Shown: positions 52,133 to 62,705 of the stretch, piece after piece
Numbering within the stretch: the stretch's first letter is position 1
Layout of the letters: each line of letters opens with the position of its first letter
From: Halogranum amylolyticum
Lineage (GTDB): Archaea > Halobacteriota > Halobacteria > Halobacteriales > Haloferacaceae
DNA length: 64,000 nt
Assembly (NCBI RefSeq): GCF_900110465.1
Contig: NZ_FODV01000004.1
Location: 1-64,000 of the forward strand
Direction: 5' to 3'
Notes under the pieces: model-generated
Database searches by the model: none
Told to the model about the DNA's origin: nothing
What the model saw: only the letters and a program-made list of their open reading frames with translations
Made by a program: the position numbers and the translations under genes

Positions 52133-52603
52133 ATGCCCTCCACGTTGCGCGGCTCCCTCCTCGCCGCCGTCCAACTTCTCCTCGTCGCCGTCGGCGGCGG
52201 CGCGTCTCTCCTCCTGCTCTACACGCTCCTGACGCTCCCGCCCGCTCCGCCCGGGAGCGACGGGTTCGTCACCGGTGGTGCGTATCTGTGGGGTGGGACC
52301 GCCCTCGTCTTCACGCTCGGCGTGACCGGCGCCGGCGTCGTCTTGCCGACGGTGCTTGGCGGCGACGAACTGCTCGGACTCGGCCGCTACCAGCGGACCG
52401 TACTGAAAGCCGCCGCCGCCTGCTTCGGCGGCGGTCTCCTCCTCGGCGTGGGCCTCACGGCCGCCGTCGACTTCCTGTTCGGCGTGCTCGCGCTCTTCCT
52501 CGCGGTGCTCCTCGGACTGCTCCTCGTCGCGCTCGTCCTCGCGTGGCGACTGTCGGAGGTGGTCCTCGAGAGGCAGGGACGGAACGCGGCCCACATCGAC
52601 TGA
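52133..52603 (+). CDS. Small four-helix membrane protein, uncharacterised
   Basis: The 156-aa protein has four hydrophobic helices (about 9-31, 47-68, 82-100 and 106-128), loops such as GDELLGLGRYQRT and a charged end WRLSEVVLERQGRNAAHID. No known domain is recognised. The ATG at 52133 is chosen because the helix starts there; the longer frame to 51770 overlaps the TSUP gene. It is divergent from the TSUP gene and convergent with the malic enzyme gene. Confidence 0.7.
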   Translation: MPSTLRGSLLAAVQLLLVAVGGGASLLLLYTLLTLPPAPPGSDGFVTGGAYLWGGTALVFTLGVTGAGVVLPTVLGGDELLGLGRYQRTVLKAAAACFGGGLLLGVGLTAAVDFLFGVLALFLAVLLGLLLVALVLAWRLSEVVLERQGRNAAHID

Positions 52604-52612
52604 TCTGGCCGT

Positions 52613-52634
52613 CGAAAAAAGCTGGACCAAAAAT
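52613..52634 (-). terminator. T-rich terminator of the malic enzyme gene
   Basis: Just after the malic enzyme stop (minus strand), two T-tracts follow: T5 at 52633-52629 and T6 at 52620-52615, the form of an archaeal intrinsic terminator. Confidence 0.55.
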
Positions 52635-52650
52635 CAGGTCGGCGAGAGCG

Positions 52651-54915
52651 CTACAGTTCGCCTTCGCTGTCGTCCTGTGCGTCGACGACGGCGACGCCCG
52701 CCAGATTGACGATATCCTTGACCTCGTCACCGCGCTGCAGGACGTGGACGGGTTTGTTCATGCCGACGAGCATCGGGCCAATGGCCTCCGCACCGCCGAG
52801 TCGCTGGAGCAGTTTGTAGCCGATGTTGCCCGCCTCGAGGTTCGGGAACACGAGCACGTTCGCCGGCCCGTCTAGATCGGCGAAGTCGTAGGTCCCCTCC
52901 AGGATGTCCTCGACGACGGCGGTGTCGGCCTGCATCTCCCCGTCGACGGGGAAGTCGACCTCGGGGTCGTCGTGCAGCAGCTTCACCGCGCCCCGCGGCT
53001 TGCGGGTGCCCTCGTTGTCGACGCTGCCGAAGTTCGAGTACGACAGCATCGCCGCGCTCGGTTCGACGTTGAAACTGCGGGCGAGGTTGGCCGTGTGTTT
53101 CGTGATCTCCGCGAGCACCTCCTCGTCGGGGTCGAGGTTGACCGTGGTGTCCGCACAGAAGACGACGCGGTTCTTGAACGTCAGCATGTAGACGCCGGCG
53201 GCGTAGTTCGCGTCGTCGGCGGTCCCGACGACCTGCAGCGGTGGGCGGAGCGCCGAGGGGTAGTGGTGGGTGAGACCGGTGAGCATCGCGTCGGCGTCGT
53301 CCATCTCCACCATCACGCTGGCGAAGTAGTTGGTGTCGCGCCGGATGAGTTCGCCCGCCTCGCTCCGGGTGAGTCCCTTGCGCTGACGGAGTTCGTGCAG
53401 TCGGTCGGCGTAGTGGTCCCACTCGCCGTCCCGCGGGTTGGCGATCGTCGGGTCGAAGTCCAGCCCCAACTCCTCGGCCGTCCGCAGGATGCGGTTGGGG
53501 TTGCCGATGAGGATGGGCTCGGCGATGCCCTGCTCTTCGAGTTGGTACGCAGCGCGGATCATCTTCTCGTCGGAGCCCTCGGCGAGCGCGACGCGTTTCG
53601 GGTTCGACTTCGCCTTGTTGAGCACGACGCGCATCATCTCGCGGGACTTCCCGAGACGCGCCTCGAGCCGTTCGGTGTACGTCGGGATGTCGAGTTCCTT
53701 CCGTGCCGCGCCGCTGTCCATCGCCGCCTGCGCGACGGCCGGAGCGACCTCGAAGAGGACACGCGGGTCGAGCGGTTTCGGGATGATGTACTCCGAGCCG
53801 TACTGCAGGGGGTCGTCGCCGTAGGCCTTGACGACGGCGTCGGGGACGTCTTGGCGGGCGAGATCGGCGAGCGCCTTGGCCGCGGCGACCTTCATCTCCT
53901 CGTTGATCTCGGTGGCCCGCGCGTCGAGTGCGCCGCGGAAGATGAACGGGAACCCCAGCACGTTGTTCACCTGGTTGGGGTAGTCAGAGCGGCCGGTCGC
54001 CATGATGACCGTGTCGTCGCGTGCCTCTTTGGCGTCCTCGTAGGAGATCTCGGGGTCGGGGTTGGCCATCGCGAAGATGATGGGGTCGTCGGCCATCGAG
54101 CGCACCATCTCCTGGCTGACGATGCCGCCGACAGAGAGGCCGACGAACACGTCGGCGTCCTCCATCGCGTCCGCGAGATCTCCCTCGGGGACGTCGCGGG
54201 CGAACTGCCGCTTGAACTCGTTGACCTCGTCGGCCCGCTTCTTCGTGATGATGCCCGTGGAGTCACACATCGTGATGTTCTCCTTCTCGGCACCGAGCGA
54301 GACGTAGAATCGGGCCGTCGCGAGCGCCGAGGCACCCGCACCGGAGAAGACGATGTTCAGTTCGTCGAGTTCCTTGTCGCTGACGTCGGCGGCGTTGACG
54401 AGCGCGGCCCCGGAGATGATCGCCGTCCCGTGTTGATCGTCGTGGAAGACGGGGATGTCCATCTCCTCGCGGAGGCGCGACTCGATCTCGAAACACTCGG
54501 GAGCCTTGATGTCCTCGAGGTTGATCCCCCCGAACGTCGGCTCCATCATGCGGACCGACTGGATGATCTCCTCGGGGTCGGCCTCGTCGAGTTCGATGTC
54601 GAACACGTCGATGTCGGCGAAGCGCTTGAACAGCACGCCCTTCCCCTCCATGACGGGTTTCGACGCCTGTGCGCCGATGTCGCCGAGGCCCAGGACGGCC
54701 GACCCGTTGGAGACGACGCCGACGAGGTTCCCCTTCGCCGTGTACTCGTACGCCTGTTCGGGGTCGTCGGCGATGTCGCGACACGGCGCGGCCACGCCCG
54801 GCGAGTACGCCAGCGACAGGTCACGCTGGGTGTTCGTCGGCTTGGTCGTCGAGATCTCTACCTTCCCCGGGGGGTCCTGCCGGTGGTACTCCCGTGCGTC
54901 GTCGTCCAGTCCCAT
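52651..54915 (-). CDS. maeB: NADP-dependent malic enzyme fused to phosphotransacetylase-like domain
   Basis: The 754-aa protein oxidatively decarboxylates malate to pyruvate. The first 430 residues form the malic enzyme (Y37 in [36 protein letters not shown], and the NADP loop [13 protein letters not shown]). From about residue 440 a phosphate acetyltransferase-type domain ([62 protein letters not shown]) follows; in bacterial MaeB it is regulatory. The start at 54915 gives the family start [12 protein letters not shown]. Full length and ordinary. Confidence 0.95.
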   Translation of the reverse strand: MGLDDDAREYHRQDPPGKVEISTTKPTNTQRDLSLAYSPGVAAPCRDIADDPEQAYEYTAKGNLVGVVSNGSAVLGLGDIGAQASKPVMEGKGVLFKRFADIDVFDIELDEADPEEIIQSVRMMEPTFGGINLEDIKAPECFEIESRLREEMDIPVFHDDQHGTAIISGAALVNAADVSDKELDELNIVFSGAGASALATARFYVSLGAEKENITMCDSTGIITKKRADEVNEFKRQFARDVPEGDLADAMEDADVFVGLSVGGIVSQEMVRSMADDPIIFAMANPDPEISYEDAKEARDDTVIMATGRSDYPNQVNNVLGFPFIFRGALDARATEINEEMKVAAAKALADLARQDVPDAVVKAYGDDPLQYGSEYIIPKPLDPRVLFEVAPAVAQAAMDSGAARKELDIPTYTERLEARLGKSREMMRVVLNKAKSNPKRVALAEGSDEKMIRAAYQLEEQGIAEPILIGNPNRILRTAEELGLDFDPTIANPRDGEWDHYADRLHELRQRKGLTRSEAGELIRRDTNYFASVMVEMDDADAMLTGLTHHYPSALRPPLQVVGTADDANYAAGVYMLTFKNRVVFCADTTVNLDPDEEVLAEITKHTANLARSFNVEPSAAMLSYSNFGSVDNEGTRKPRGAVKLLHDDPEVDFPVDGEMQADTAVVEDILEGTYDFADLDGPANVLVFPNLEAGNIGYKLLQRLGGAEAIGPMLVGMNKPVHVLQRGDEVKDIVNLAGVAVVDAQDDSEGEL

Positions 54916-55027
54916 GAATTGGGCGACACCATGGGATGGCAAAAAACTATCCGTGCACGTCGAATTTGCGGTTCGACGGACGTCGAAGATTAACTCGGAA
55001 GCGACTCAGTTCTTCGTCGGACGACCG

Positions 55028-56278
55028 TCAGGACGCGGTCGTGTCGTCGCCCCAGACGAACCGGTCGTCGGCGGCACCGTCGGCACCATCTGCACCGTCA
55101 GTGAAGACGGGGCCGTCGCCGCCGCTCGTCGACGGTCGACCGTTCTCGCTGTCGTCACCGCCGTCGCCGTCGTCGCCGTCCCACCCGGTCGGGTCGGTGC
55201 TCTCGTCGTCACCCTGCCCGGGGCGCGGCGGGAGCAGCGCGAACCGGTCGTCGGCGGCACCGAGCACCGAGAGTTCGTACGCCGTGAAGTACGACTGGAC
55301 GACGATCTTGATCGGCAGCGAGACCGCCAACAGTGCGAGCAGCGTGAGGACGCCGAGGACGACCAGCGCGACGACGCCGGCGACGCTGCCGAGCGCCGCG
55401 TTCAGTCCGCCGAACGCGCCGGCGACGACGAGCCCGACGAGGAGTGCGCCGACGACGACGACGGCGGCGAGGATCCCGCCGACGACGAACGTCGCGATGC
55501 CGACGCCGAGCTGGAGGACGAACCGGACGACGAGGTAGACGAGGAACTGTTTCCACTCGCTGCGGAGCGTCGGCCAGAACTGCCGCCACCCCGAGAGCAC
55601 GCCCGAGTCCGTGGCGATCATCACCGGGACGACGAACTGCTCGGTAAACCCGAGGAGGAGACCGAGGACGACGAAGGCGACGAGGGCGACGGCGAGCAGG
55701 CCGAGGAATCCGGCGAGACCGAACCCGGCGAGGAAACTGTCGAACGCCGCCGCGTTCGGGGCTGCGAGGGCGAAGAGCAGGACGCCGAGGGCGAAGGGGG
55801 CGACGACGAGGAGGCCGACGCCGATCTGGAACAGCAGGAACCGCATCCCCTTCCAGAACCGGCGTTTGAACGGACCGCGGACGCGGACCTCGTTCGTCCG
55901 GAGCGCGTCGACGAGGACGAACGGCATCACCGACGAGGCGACGACGGCGACCACGACGTAGAGGACGACGCCGACGAGGAGGGCGGCACCGAGCGCGACG
56001 AGCGCGTCCGGGGACAGCCCGGTCAGTTCCGAGAGCGACGTCCAGACGTCCGGTGACGGGCCCGGTGCGGGGTCGGGAGCCGGACCGGGGCCGGGCGTCG
56101 GCCCGCCGTCGCTCGGGAACGACGAGGGGACGTTCGTGACGCCGTTCAGGCCGCTGCCACCGCCGAGGAAGAAGACGATGACCGCCAACCGGAGCCATCG
56201 CCCCCAACTGAACGGGAGGAGGAAGTTGCGGGTTGCATCGAGCGCGTCGTCGACCGCGTCGAACGCGTACCAGGGCAT
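55028..56278 (-). CDS. Polytopic membrane protein (DUF7544-like)
   Basis: The 416-aa protein begins MPWYAFDAVDDALDATRNFLLPFSWGRWLRLAVIVFFLGGG, has 6-7 hydrophobic helices, a Pro/Gly-rich loop (about 53-80) and a long Asp/Gly/Ser tail. The opening matches a haloarchaeal membrane-protein family of unknown function (DUF7544, from memory). Its C-terminal helices contain Phe/Gly-rich repeats (AFGGLNAALGSVAGVVALVVLGVLTLLAL). No enzymatic site is apparent. Confidence 0.75.
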   Translation of the reverse strand: MPWYAFDAVDDALDATRNFLLPFSWGRWLRLAVIVFFLGGGSGLNGVTNVPSSFPSDGGPTPGPGPAPDPAPGPSPDVWTSLSELTGLSPDALVALGAALLVGVVLYVVVAVVASSVMPFVLVDALRTNEVRVRGPFKRRFWKGMRFLLFQIGVGLLVVAPFALGVLLFALAAPNAAAFDSFLAGFGLAGFLGLLAVALVAFVVLGLLLGFTEQFVVPVMIATDSGVLSGWRQFWPTLRSEWKQFLVYLVVRFVLQLGVGIATFVVGGILAAVVVVGALLVGLVVAGAFGGLNAALGSVAGVVALVVLGVLTLLALLAVSLPIKIVVQSYFTAYELSVLGAADDRFALLPPRPGQGDDESTDPTGWDGDDGDGGDDSENGRPSTSGGDGPVFTDGADGADGAADDRFVWGDDTTAS

Positions 56279-56529
56279 GGTCGAGGCTGTCGTGCAGGTG
56301 TCAAATAGGTTCCGTCTGGGAGAGTGACCGGGGTGCTAACGGAGTGACCTCCTTCGAGCGATCTGTGGCGACAGGTCGACGTCCGGGAGACAGAACGTCG
56401 TGCGGGACAGTTTCGTACACCGAGATAACAGCTATCACGTCTCTCGTCGTATCTGTATCGAGCCTCGACGTCGACGCAGAGCGGAGCGTAACGTGCTCGA
56501 CGGACGAGACAGGGGAGAGTAGAGCAACC

Positions 56530-57918
56530 ATGGCAACCAGAGCAGGCGACGACAGAGCGGCGATAGACCGATTACAGACGGCAGTTCGGGGACGGGTGGT
56601 CGGACCCGACGACCCGGAGTACGACGAGGTACGGACCGTCTACAACGCGATGATCGAGAAGCGTCCCCGACTCGTCGTCCAGTGTGCCGACGTCGGCGAC
56701 GTGATGGCGGCGGTGAACTTCGGCCGCGAACGCGGGTTGGAGATCGCAGTCCGTGGCGGCGGCCACAGCGGTCCCGGTCTCGCGCTGGTAGACCAGGGAC
56801 TGGTCGTCGATCTCTCGGAGATGAAGGGTGTCCGCGTCGACCCCGACGCGAGGACGGTTCGGGTCGAACCGGGCTGCCGCTGGGGCGACGTCGACCACGC
56901 CACGCACGCGTTCGGCCTGGCGACCGTCAGCGGCATCCACTCGAACACCGGCGTCGGCGGGCTGACGCTCGGCGGCGGCCACGGCTATCTGACCCGGAAG
57001 TACGGGCTGACTATCGACAACCTCCTGAACGCGGACGTGGTGTTGGCCGACGGCCGACTGGTCCACGCGAGCGAGGAGGAGAACCCGGACCTGTTCTGGG
57101 CGCTGCGTGGCGGCGGCGGCAACTTCGGGGTCGTCACCTCCTTCGAGTTCCGACTCCACCCGGTGGACACGGTCGTCGCCGGACCGATGTTCTGGCCGCT
57201 CGACCGACTCGAGGAGACGATGCGGTGGTACCGCGAGTGGCTCCCGCGAGCACCGAGAGACGTCTACGCGTTCTACCTCGTCGCCGAAGTGCCGGGCGAG
57301 CCGTTCCCGGCCGAACTCCACGGCGAGCAGGTCTGCGGGCTGATGTGGTGTTCGCTCGGATCGGAGGACGACACCGAGACGTTCCTCAAGCAGGCCCGCG
57401 ACGTCGCCGATCCGCTGTTCGAACACGTCGGAGAGATGCCCTACCCGGCGCTTCAGAGTATGTTCGACGACCTCTACCCGCCGGGCGACCAGTGGTACTG
57501 GAAGGGTGACTTCGTCCGGGAGTTGACCGACGAGGCCATCGCCGTCCACCGGCAGTTCGCCGCGGTGCCGACGCCGAAGTCGACGATGCATCTGTACCCT
57601 GTCGACGGTGCAGTTCACGACGTCGACGCCGACGAGACGGCGTGGAACTACCGCGACGCGAACTGGTCGATGGTCATCGCGGGTATCGACCCGGACCCCT
57701 CGAACGCCGAGAAGATGAGCGAGTGGGCGCGGAGCTACTGGGAGGCGCTCCACCCGCACTCGGCGGGTGGGTCGTACGTCAACTTCATGATGGACGAAGG
57801 GGACGACCGGATCAGGGCGACGTACGGCGACAACTACGAGCGACTCCAGCGAGTCAAAGCCGAGTACGACCCGGACAACGTCTTCCACGTGAACCAGAAC
57901 GTCGACCCTGCGGCGTAG
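56530..57918 (+). CDS. FAD-binding oxidoreductase of the BBE family
   Basis: The 462-aa flavoprotein has the FAD-binding PCMH fold with RGGGHSGPGLALVDQG (His for 8-alpha attachment), GLTLGGGHGYLTRKYGLTIDNL, and the BBE C-terminal domain ending YDPDNVFHVNQNVDPAA. It oxidises alcohols or sugars with O2 or an acceptor. Plant BBE enzymes also link FAD through a Cys in a GIGGxxxCGG-type loop; here the loop GVGGLTLGGGHG has no Cys, so the attachment is at most single. The ATG at 56530 begins the fold; upstream residues are atypical. Confidence 0.9.
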   Translation: MATRAGDDRAAIDRLQTAVRGRVVGPDDPEYDEVRTVYNAMIEKRPRLVVQCADVGDVMAAVNFGRERGLEIAVRGGGHSGPGLALVDQGLVVDLSEMKGVRVDPDARTVRVEPGCRWGDVDHATHAFGLATVSGIHSNTGVGGLTLGGGHGYLTRKYGLTIDNLLNADVVLADGRLVHASEEENPDLFWALRGGGGNFGVVTSFEFRLHPVDTVVAGPMFWPLDRLEETMRWYREWLPRAPRDVYAFYLVAEVPGEPFPAELHGEQVCGLMWCSLGSEDDTETFLKQARDVADPLFEHVGEMPYPALQSMFDDLYPPGDQWYWKGDFVRELTDEAIAVHRQFAAVPTPKSTMHLYPVDGAVHDVDADETAWNYRDANWSMVIAGIDPDPSNAEKMSEWARSYWEALHPHSAGGSYVNFMMDEGDDRIRATYGDNYERLQRVKAEYDPDNVFHVNQNVDPAA

Positions 57919-57959
57919 CGAGTTCGGGCCGTCGCGGTGAGGGTAGGGTCGGCCGAGCG

Positions 57960-59054
57960 TCAGTCGAGCCGGAGGATCGCGTGACGGTCGAGCGCGACGT
58001 CGCCGTCGACGCTCTCGACGGTCTGCGTCTCCCAGTCGCCGGTCGACGTCAGTATCTCGAACCCGTCGTCGGTGACGAGCACCGTGTCCTCGCTCTTCGC
58101 GCCCTGCACTGTCGGGTTCCACGCGTAGGCCATCGGCGCGTACACCGGGTCGTCGCTGGTCGGCGTCGCGATCCACTCGCGGCCGGCGTAGCCCGCGGCA
58201 CCTCCCTGGTGGTGGTGCTCCCACTCACCGTCGAAGCCGACGGCGTCGTAGGCGTCCTGCACCGCCGAGAAGACGTCGCCGGCGGCGCCGCCCTGCCGAG
58301 CAACCTCGCGGGTCGCCGCGAGCGCGCTGACGTCGACCGTCGTCGCCGCCTCGTGGCGCTCCTCGAGCCACTCCGGGGGGTCGAAGGCGACCGTCCGGGT
58401 GAGACTGGCACAGAGACCGTTCCGTTCGGCCGTCACCGACAGCAACGCGTAGCCGCCGAGTTCGGCGACCTGTGGGGTGTAGTGACGATACTGCTGGGCG
58501 CGTTCCTCGCCGCCGACGAGGACGACCGGAGCGTTGATGTCGCGGGCCGAGAGCGCGACGCGCAGCGCGGCGGCAACCTCGTGTTCGGTGTCGCCGGGTT
58601 CGAGTTCGCGGGCGACGGACTCGACCGCGTCGGCGGCGTCACGCCCGAGTTCGCGGTAGACCGCGACGTCGTTGTCGGTCAGCGGCTGGCGGAGCGACGA
58701 GGCGTCGACGGCCTCGAAACCGGGGACGTCGAAGTCCGCGGCCGCGGGCGTCGACGACGTGTTCGCCACGGCCTCGGCGAGCGAGGACTCGTACCACTGG
58801 ACCGTCTCCACAGCGAACTCGTCGGGCACCTCCTCGTCGACGAGGCGCGGTGCTTCGATGTTGTCCGTGACGAGGTGGAGGTCGCCGTCGTAGCCGGCGG
58901 CGGCGACGCCGACGTCGCCGGCGGCGTCGACGACGTTGTCGCCGCCGGTGAGCCACGCAAAGGAGTTGGGTCGGGCGAACCAGACGGCTTCGAGGTCGTG
59001 CTCGTCGAGGTAGGCGTCGAGCCGGTCGACGCGCGAGTCGAGGAACTCGGTCAT
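57960..59054 (-). CDS. M24 (Xaa-Pro peptidase-fold) protein lacking metal ligands
   Basis: The 364-aa protein has the creatinase-like N-domain and the M24 pita-bread C-domain: LVTDNIEAPRL, YHYTPQVAELGGYALLSVTAERNGLCASLTRTVAF, HHHQGGAAGY and NPTVQGAKSED. Active M24 peptidases use D, D, H, E, E; here the two Asp positions are S and S (LLSV and ASLTRT) and the first Glu is N in AWNPTV, while the final SED glutamate remains. It is probably not a two-metal peptidase, but a binding or regulatory protein. It faces the BBE flavoprotein gene convergently (41 bp). Confidence 0.82.
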   Translation of the reverse strand: MTEFLDSRVDRLDAYLDEHDLEAVWFARPNSFAWLTGGDNVVDAAGDVGVAAAGYDGDLHLVTDNIEAPRLVDEEVPDEFAVETVQWYESSLAEAVANTSSTPAAADFDVPGFEAVDASSLRQPLTDNDVAVYRELGRDAADAVESVARELEPGDTEHEVAAALRVALSARDINAPVVLVGGEERAQQYRHYTPQVAELGGYALLSVTAERNGLCASLTRTVAFDPPEWLEERHEAATTVDVSALAATREVARQGGAAGDVFSAVQDAYDAVGFDGEWEHHHQGGAAGYAGREWIATPTSDDPVYAPMAYAWNPTVQGAKSEDTVLVTDDGFEILTSTGDWETQTVESVDGDVALDRHAILRLD

Positions 59055-59200
59055 CGGGTTGGCCTTCGGCCCACGGCTCTTGAAACCGGGCGGATTCCGG
59101 CCAGTTTCGCGACGGCGGTTCGAGAGTCGAACCATGGATTCGCCGGCGTCAGCCCCGTTCGGACAAACATAAGTGCGCTGACTCCCGAGGCTCAGCTAGC

Positions 59201-60082
59201 ATGGACTCCACACGCTACCGACCGGACTGGCTGACGTTCCGGCGGTTCGCTGCGTTCACCACGGCGCTCACCGCGACGCTCATCGCCCTCGGCGTCTACA
59301 CCGCGGCGACCGGGTCGGGGCTCGCCTGTTCGGCCCAGTGGCCGCTCTGTGACAACGGACTCCTCCCGCAGACGATCCCGAGTTTCATCGAGTGGTTCCA
59401 CCGCCTCGTCGCGATGGTGACCGGCTTCTTCATCCTCGGCACCGTCGGCTGGGCGTGGCGCGCCGACACCGCCCGGCGGACGAAACTCGCCGCGACGCTC
59501 TCGGTCGTGCTCCTCCCGCTGCAGGTGAGCATCGGCGCCGTCACCGTCACGCTCAACGGCTGGCTCCCGAACGGCTACTCGCCGCCGACGCAGTCGGCGC
59601 ACCTGCTGGTCGCGCTGACTATCTTCACCGCGCTCGTCGCGACGACGCTGTTCGCGTACGAGAGACACCTCCGGCGGTCGGCGCTGGTCCGGACCCGTCA
59701 CGCGCTGCTGGCGGCGCTCACACTCCTCCCCGTGAGCGCGCTCGTCAGTCGCGCTCCCGGACTGCTCTCGTACACGCCGGCGCTGCAGGCGACGTTCGTC
59801 CTCGTCTCGCTGCCGGTGTTCGCCGCGCTCGTCGTCGCGGTGTACTGGGCCGGAGTCGCCGGATTGACGCGCGAACGACTCGCGACGCTTCCGGTCGTGG
59901 GACTCGTGTTCGTCCACCTGCTCTTGGGTCGCGACCTGCTCATCTACGTCGGGTCGGTCCGCCTGCTGAACGTCGCCGTCCTCGTCGCCGCGTTCCTCGG
60001 ACTCGCCGTCGTCGTCTGGGCTGTCTACCGCCGCGACGGGGGGACGTCGACGCCATCGCAGGGCGTCCCGAGCAGCGACTGA
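59201..60082 (+). CDS. ctaA: Heme A synthase (CtaA/COX15)
   Basis: The 293-aa membrane protein converts heme O to heme A for terminal oxidases. It has about eight helices and the conserved features GSGLACSAQWPLCDNGLLP (disulfide/heme loop), SFIEWFHRLVAMVTG with a heme-ligand His, and THE SPPTQSAHLLVAL segment with another His. A ACATAAG box about 34 nt upstream supports the ATG at 59201. It is divergent from the M24-like gene (146 bp). The downstream ABC operon is unrelated. Confidence 0.92.
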   Translation: MDSTRYRPDWLTFRRFAAFTTALTATLIALGVYTAATGSGLACSAQWPLCDNGLLPQTIPSFIEWFHRLVAMVTGFFILGTVGWAWRADTARRTKLAATLSVVLLPLQVSIGAVTVTLNGWLPNGYSPPTQSAHLLVALTIFTALVATTLFAYERHLRRSALVRTRHALLAALTLLPVSALVSRAPGLLSYTPALQATFVLVSLPVFAALVVAVYWAGVAGLTRERLATLPVVGLVFVHLLLGRDLLIYVGSVRLLNVAVLVAAFLGLAVVVWAVYRRDGGTSTPSQGVPSSD

Positions 60083-60219
60083 CGAACGATTAATTTTAGG
60101 ACAGTTGCTCGGGTCGAAAACGACGGCTTCTCCTGGCTCGAGAGAACTCCACCTCGGTGGACAGCCGTTTACGGGATCGAAGAAGTGTTATATGTGGTGC
60201 GGTCTACCAAGCGAGTGTC

Positions 60220-61113
60220 ATGGACAGACGTAGCTATCTGAAGTCGACGTCGGCCGCGATGGCCGCACTGGCACTCGCCGGCTGTACGAGCGGCGGCGAC
60301 GGCGGTGACGGTGGAAGCAACGGAACGACCGGCTCCGACGGCGGCGCCACCGGCAACGGTACTGGAAGCGGCGGCGACGGGTCGTCGCTGCCCGACAAGG
60401 TCGTCATCGGGTCGGACATCCCGTACCGGCCGTTCGAGTACGAGACGGCCGCTGGCGAACTGAAGGGGTTCGACGTCGAGATCGCGCGGGCGGTGTTCGA
60501 CGAGCAACTCGGCGTTACCTCCGAGTTCAAGAAGACCTCCTTCGACACCATCATCGCGTCGCTCAACCAGGGGAACTTCCGCGTCATCATGAGCGCGATG
60601 ACGATCAACGACGAGCGCGCCCAGCAGGTCGACTTCTCGGAGCCCTACTTCACGGCCTACCAGACCATCGTCGTCCGGCAGGACAGCGACATCGACTCGA
60701 AGGAGGCGCTCAAGGGGACGACCGTCGGCGTCCAGAAGGGGACGACCGGTCTCGACGCCGCCCAGGGGCTCCAAGAGGAGTTCGGCGGCGACCTCGAACT
60801 GAAGGAGTACGACCAGATCACGGGCGCGTTCGACGCACTCTCGAACGGACAGGTCCAGGCAGTCATCAACGACAACACGGTCAACGCCGAGTTCGTCAAC
60901 AACCAAGACGGGTTCCGGTTCGTCGAAGGCGAGGGCGCGGCCGCCGAAGAGGGCGAGAACGCACCGCCGTACCTCACGCTCACCGTCGAGAACTACGGTA
61001 TCGCCTTCCGTCAGGACGACGACGAGTTCCGCGAGCAGGTCAACGAGGCGCTCGCCGCCGTCCGCGAGAGCGGGACGTACGACGACATCTACAGCAACTA
61101 CTTCAGCGGCTAG
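60220..61113 (+). CDS. Amino acid ABC transporter substrate-binding lipoprotein (family 3)
   Basis: The 297-aa protein opens MDRRSYLKST with a twin arginine, a lipobox ending in C22 (ALAGC), a Gly/Asp/Ser linker and the SBP_bac_3 fold (VVIGSDIPYRPFEYETAAGELKGFDVEIARAVFDE, IMSAMTINDERAQQVDFSEPYF, GVQKGTTG). It delivers polar or basic amino acids to the downstream permease. A GTTATATG box 28 nt upstream fixes the ATG at 60220. First gene of a three-gene operon. Confidence 0.93.
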   Translation: MDRRSYLKSTSAAMAALALAGCTSGGDGGDGGSNGTTGSDGGATGNGTGSGGDGSSLPDKVVIGSDIPYRPFEYETAAGELKGFDVEIARAVFDEQLGVTSEFKKTSFDTIIASLNQGNFRVIMSAMTINDERAQQVDFSEPYFTAYQTIVVRQDSDIDSKEALKGTTVGVQKGTTGLDAAQGLQEEFGGDLELKEYDQITGAFDALSNGQVQAVINDNTVNAEFVNNQDGFRFVEGEGAAAEEGENAPPYLTLTVENYGIAFRQDDDEFREQVNEALAAVRESGTYDDIYSNYFSG

Positions 61114-61155
61114 GCTCGCCTACCCTTTTAGAACACACTCTGACAGAGACCACCA

Positions 61156-61980
61156 ATGTCACAATCATACTCCGGTGAATCGGCGTCCGAGCGCGTCGAC
61201 GAGTCGTTTCTCAACGACCGGACGCTGAAGTGGATCGGCGTCGCCGTCTCCAGTCTGTTCACGCTGGGTATCTTCGCGCTCGTCGGCTACATCGTCGCGA
61301 CGAAGGTGAACTTCGAGTTGCTGCAGACGATCTTCCCGCGGTTCGTCGACGCCTACCTGCTGGTGCTCCGTATCTTCGTCATGGGGAGCATCCTCTCGGT
61401 CGTCGCGGGCGTCTTCGTCGGGTTCGGGCGCGTCTCGAGTACGTTCCCGACGGGCGCGGTCGCACGCGGCTACGTCGAGTTCTTCCGTGGGACGCCACTT
61501 CTGTTCCAGATCATCGTCATCTACTTCGGCATTCCCGCGCTGTGGGCGGGGACGTTCCCCATCCAGGACTGGGAGATCCCCGCAGCCATCATCGCGCTGA
61601 CGATGAACCACGCCGCCTACGTCGGCGAGGCCATCCGCGGCGGCATCGGTGCCGTCCCCGACGGACAGATGGAGGCGGCCCGGTCGCTCGGGATGTCGTA
61701 CACCCAGGGGATGCGCGAGGTCGTCCTCCCGCAGGCGTGGCGCAACGCGCTCGCCGCCATCGGTAACGACCAGGTCATCCTCATCAAGGACACCTCGCTG
61801 CTGACGGTCATCGCGGTGCCGGAGATCATCAGCGTCTTCCGGAGCGTCAACAGCGCGACGTTCGACCCGTGGACGCCGATCGTGCTCACTGCGGTGGCGT
61901 ACCTCGGTATCACGCTCCCGCTCGGGTTCCTCGTCCGGTACCTCGAGAGCCGCTCCGACTGGGGGGGTGACCGCCGGTGA
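61156..61980 (+). CDS. Amino acid ABC transporter permease
   Basis: The 274-aa permease has five to six helices and the HisM/GlnP features: [18 protein letters not shown], the EAA loop [47 protein letters not shown]. It forms the pore of a polar amino acid importer. The gene follows the substrate-binding gene by 42 bp and its stop overlaps the ATPase start by 4 bp. Confidence 0.94.
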   Translation: MSQSYSGESASERVDESFLNDRTLKWIGVAVSSLFTLGIFALVGYIVATKVNFELLQTIFPRFVDAYLLVLRIFVMGSILSVVAGVFVGFGRVSSTFPTGAVARGYVEFFRGTPLLFQIIVIYFGIPALWAGTFPIQDWEIPAAIIALTMNHAAYVGEAIRGGIGAVPDGQMEAARSLGMSYTQGMREVVLPQAWRNALAAIGNDQVILIKDTSLLTVIAVPEIISVFRSVNSATFDPWTPIVLTAVAYLGITLPLGFLVRYLESRSDWGGDRR

Positions 61981-62705
61981 GCCTGCTCGAGTTCGACGGC
62001 GTCAACAAGTACTACGGCGAGACGCACGTCCTGAAGGACATCGACCTGAACGTCGAGGAGCAGGAGGTCTGCGTCGTCATCGGGCCGTCGGGGTCCGGTA
62101 AGTCGACGCTGCTCCGCTGTGCGAACCGCCTCGAAGAGATACAGAGCGGCGAGATACGCCTCGACGGCCAGTCGCTGTCGGCACCGAACGCCGACATCAA
62201 CTACCTGCGCCAGCAGGTCGGGATGGTGTTCCAGAGCTTCAACCTCTTCCCGCACAAGACGGCGCTGGAGAACATCACGCTCGCGCCGCGGAAGGTCCGC
62301 GGAGTCCCCAAAGGCGAGGGGAACCAGCGCGCTCGCGATCTGCTGGCCGACGTCGGTCTCGAAACGCAGGCCGACTCCTACCCGAACCAGCTCTCGGGCG
62401 GCCAACAGCAGCGCGTCGCCATCGCCCGCGCGCTGGCGATGGACCCGAAGGTGATGCTGTTCGACGAGGTGACGAGCGCGCTCGACCCCGAGCTGGTCGG
62501 CGAGGTGCTGGGCGTCATGCGTAACCTCGCGGAGGGCGGGATGACGATGATGGTCGTCACCCACGAGATGGACTTCGCCCGCGAGGTGGGCGACCGCATC
62601 ATCCTCATGGCCGACGGTCACATCGTCGAGGATTCGCCGCCGAAGAAGTTCTTCAGCGACCCCGACAGCGAACGGGCGAAGACGTTCCTGTCGAAGATGC
62701 TGTAA
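61977..62705 (+). CDS. Amino acid ABC transporter ATP-binding protein (GlnQ-type)
   Basis: The 242-aa ATPase has Walker [11 protein letters not shown]-loop [11 protein letters not shown], signature LSGGQQQR, Walker [15 protein letters not shown] and switch His VVTHEMDFA, all typical of polar amino acid ABC ATPases. GTG at 61977 overlaps the permease stop (GTGA). It completes the operon. Poly-T (TTTT at 62723-62726) follows the stop by 18 nt, a possible terminator. Confidence 0.95.
   Translation: MSLLEFDGVNKYYGETHVLKDIDLNVEEQEVCVVIGPSGSGKSTLLRCANRLEEIQSGEIRLDGQSLSAPNADINYLRQQVGMVFQSFNLFPHKTALENITLAPRKVRGVPKGEGNQRARDLLADVGLETQADSYPNQLSGGQQQRVAIARALAMDPKVMLFDEVTSALDPELVGEVLGVMRNLAEGGMTMMVVTHEMDFAREVGDRIILMADGHIVEDSPPKKFFSDPDSERAKTFLSKML

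Noticed and set aside
52972..54993. A 673-codon open frame on the plus strand across the malic enzyme gene.
   Set aside because: Antisense shadow; the malic enzyme motifs on the other strand are complete, and this frame lacks any recognisable fold.
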